From NCBI GenBank assembly GCA_017385345.1, contig JAFNRY010000157.1, forward strand, positions 1-5,016: a stretch of DNA of 5,016 bases, written 5' to 3'. Both the position numbers and the translations under genes were made by a program. The notes beneath the pieces were generated by a model. That model did not search any database and was not told the DNA's origin. It saw only the letters and a program-made list of their open reading frames with translations. Shown here one piece after another: positions 4,540-5,016 of this stretch. Positions within the stretch are counted from its first letter, which is position 1. The number at the start of each line of letters is the position of its first letter. The stretch is from Kiritimatiellia bacterium (GTDB lineage Bacteria > Verrucomicrobiota > Kiritimatiellia > RFP12 > UBA1067).

Positions 4540-5016
4540 TCGATTAGACAGGAAGTGCTGAAACGACAGTACGAATCGCGCGTCGCGGCCGGCGGCGCGC
4601 CGGCCGCGGGCGGATGCGACAGAAACGGCCGCCCCCTTCCGCGTGTGCGGCGCCGCTGGTTCTGGCGCTACTTCTGGCTGTTGTTTCTCATAGCGCTTCT
4701 TTGCGGATTCCTGCACGGACGCAAGGAAATCGCCGATTGGTTTCGCGGCTTCGCCGATCGCGGCTGGATGACGTCCGGGAAGGCCGAAGGTTGCCGTCTG
4801 GCGGCTCCTTCGCCCGGCAACTCCACGATCGACGCGATCGTGGAATACCTGACGCCGTCCGAGGCGGAGATGTCGCAGCTGTACAGCTACGTCGCGAACT
4901 CTCCGTTCGTGGCGGAGAACCTGCAGTACCGCGACAGACTGAAAGACCTGCCGTTCGACTACATCGCGGACGACGACACGGTCAACGCCGCCGCCGGGCG
5001 CGGCACCGTCGAGAAA
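4537..5016 (+). CDS. Inner-membrane protein, 3'-partial; possible M48-like peptidase
   Basis: 160 residues are visible and the frame is still open at the right edge, so the gene continues beyond it. Residues 1-40 are polar, with an Ala/Gly-rich stretch (AAGGAPAAGG, 18-26 region) and a basic cluster RVRRR (36-40). One strong membrane helix follows (41-60, WFWRYFWLLFLIALLCGFLH); the basic cluster before it predicts cytoplasmic N terminus and periplasmic C-terminal domain. Residues 97-130 are helical (STIDAIVEYLTPSEAEMSQL). Residues 139-154 (PFDYIADDDTVNAAAG) recall the strand and D-D-x-x-x-N-A turn that opens many M48 metallopeptidase domains (vaDDpxxNAfA-like). The expected HExxH would lie outside the window, so this is only suggestive. 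It starts 21 bases after the surface repeat protein and is probably in the same transcript. Confidence 0.72.
   Translation, partial: MSIRQEVLKRQYESRVAAGGAPAAGGCDRNGRPLPRVRRRWFWRYFWLLFLIALLCGFLHGRKEIADWFRGFADRGWMTSGKAEGCRLAAPSPGNSTIDAIVEYLTPSEAEMSQLYSYVANSPFVAENLQYRDRLKDLPFDYIADDDTVNAAAGRGTVEK
4584..4608. repeat. Perfect GC-only inverted repeat early in the last gene
   Basis: CGCGGCCGGC at 4584-4593 pairs perfectly with GCCGGCCGCG at 4599-4608 around a 5-base loop. It lies about 48 bases into the coding region and encodes the Ala/Gly-rich linker before the membrane helix. No T-run follows, so it is not a standard terminator. It may only reflect GC-rich Ala/Gly codons. Confidence 0.6.
4823..4845. 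repeat. Perfect 10-base inverted repeat with 3-base loop
   Basis: TCCACGATCG at 4823-4832 pairs with CGATCGTGGA at 4836-4845 around ACG. It lies inside the last gene (residues S-T-I-D-A-I-V-E). Both arms contain GATC. There is no T-run and no gene boundary nearby, so its role, if any, is unknown. Confidence 0.55.

Noticed and set aside
4584..4608. Rho-independent terminator
   Set aside because: The hairpin is inside a coding region and is not followed by a T-run.
3793..4716. A 307-codon open frame on the - strand
   Set aside because: It is antisense to the surface repeat protein and the last gene, both of which have ribosome sites and export or membrane signals; its own sequence is Arg/His/Ala-rich shadow translation.
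1..5016. tRNA, rRNA, CRISPR array, insertion sequence or attachment site
   Set aside because: No cloverleaf, spaced direct repeats, transposase motif or flanking terminal repeats were seen; almost the whole window is coding.

Overview
This is a compact, GC-rich stretch (roughly 60% G+C by eye) in which all six supported genes read left to right on the + strand. Gaps between genes run from a 44-base overlap to 31 bases, and I see no terminator or convincing promoter, so the window looks like the inside of one long operon. Shine-Dalgarno sites (GGAGG-type), Sec signal peptides and a classic lipobox point to a Gram-negative-type bacterium. The LA_2272-like surface repeats and the overall flavour would fit a Planctomycetes-Verrucomicrobia-Kiritimatiellota-type lineage, but that placement is a guess.

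The left third (1-1812) holds the most unusual content. The first gene is an AAA ATPase that looks like Vps4/katanin rather than FtsH or a generic bacterial AAA protein. It overlaps by 4 bases a helical protein whose layout matches eukaryotic and archaeal ESCRT-III (Snf7/CHMP/CdvB): a basic N-terminal half, long charged helices, then an acidic segment and a separate short acidic helix. ESCRT-III polymers remodel membranes and Vps4 disassembles them, so this pair reads as a bacterial ESCRT-III/Vps4 module. The ESCRT-III-like protein also carries a short Cys/His zinc-binding-like segment at its N terminus, and a strong internal ribosome binding site could produce a second form without it.

The middle (1769-3818) encodes two exported proteins: a signal-peptide protein with a C-terminal membrane anchor, and a lipoprotein. 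Both contain segments with a faint resemblance to the CsgG/LpoB/TolB-N type of periplasmic alpha/beta domain.

The right part (3850-5016) encodes a secreted protein with 14-residue G-(V/L)-Q-I-G-L-x-N repeats, like LA_2272-family surface proteins. It is followed by an inner-membrane protein cut by the window edge, whose last visible residues faintly recall the N-terminal strand of M48 metallopeptidases.

The working model, which is inference, is a cytoplasmic ESCRT-III/Vps4 membrane-remodelling machine co-expressed with inner-membrane, periplasmic and outer-surface partners, perhaps serving envelope repair, envelope shaping, vesicle release or defence. Nothing in the window identifies the trigger or cargo.
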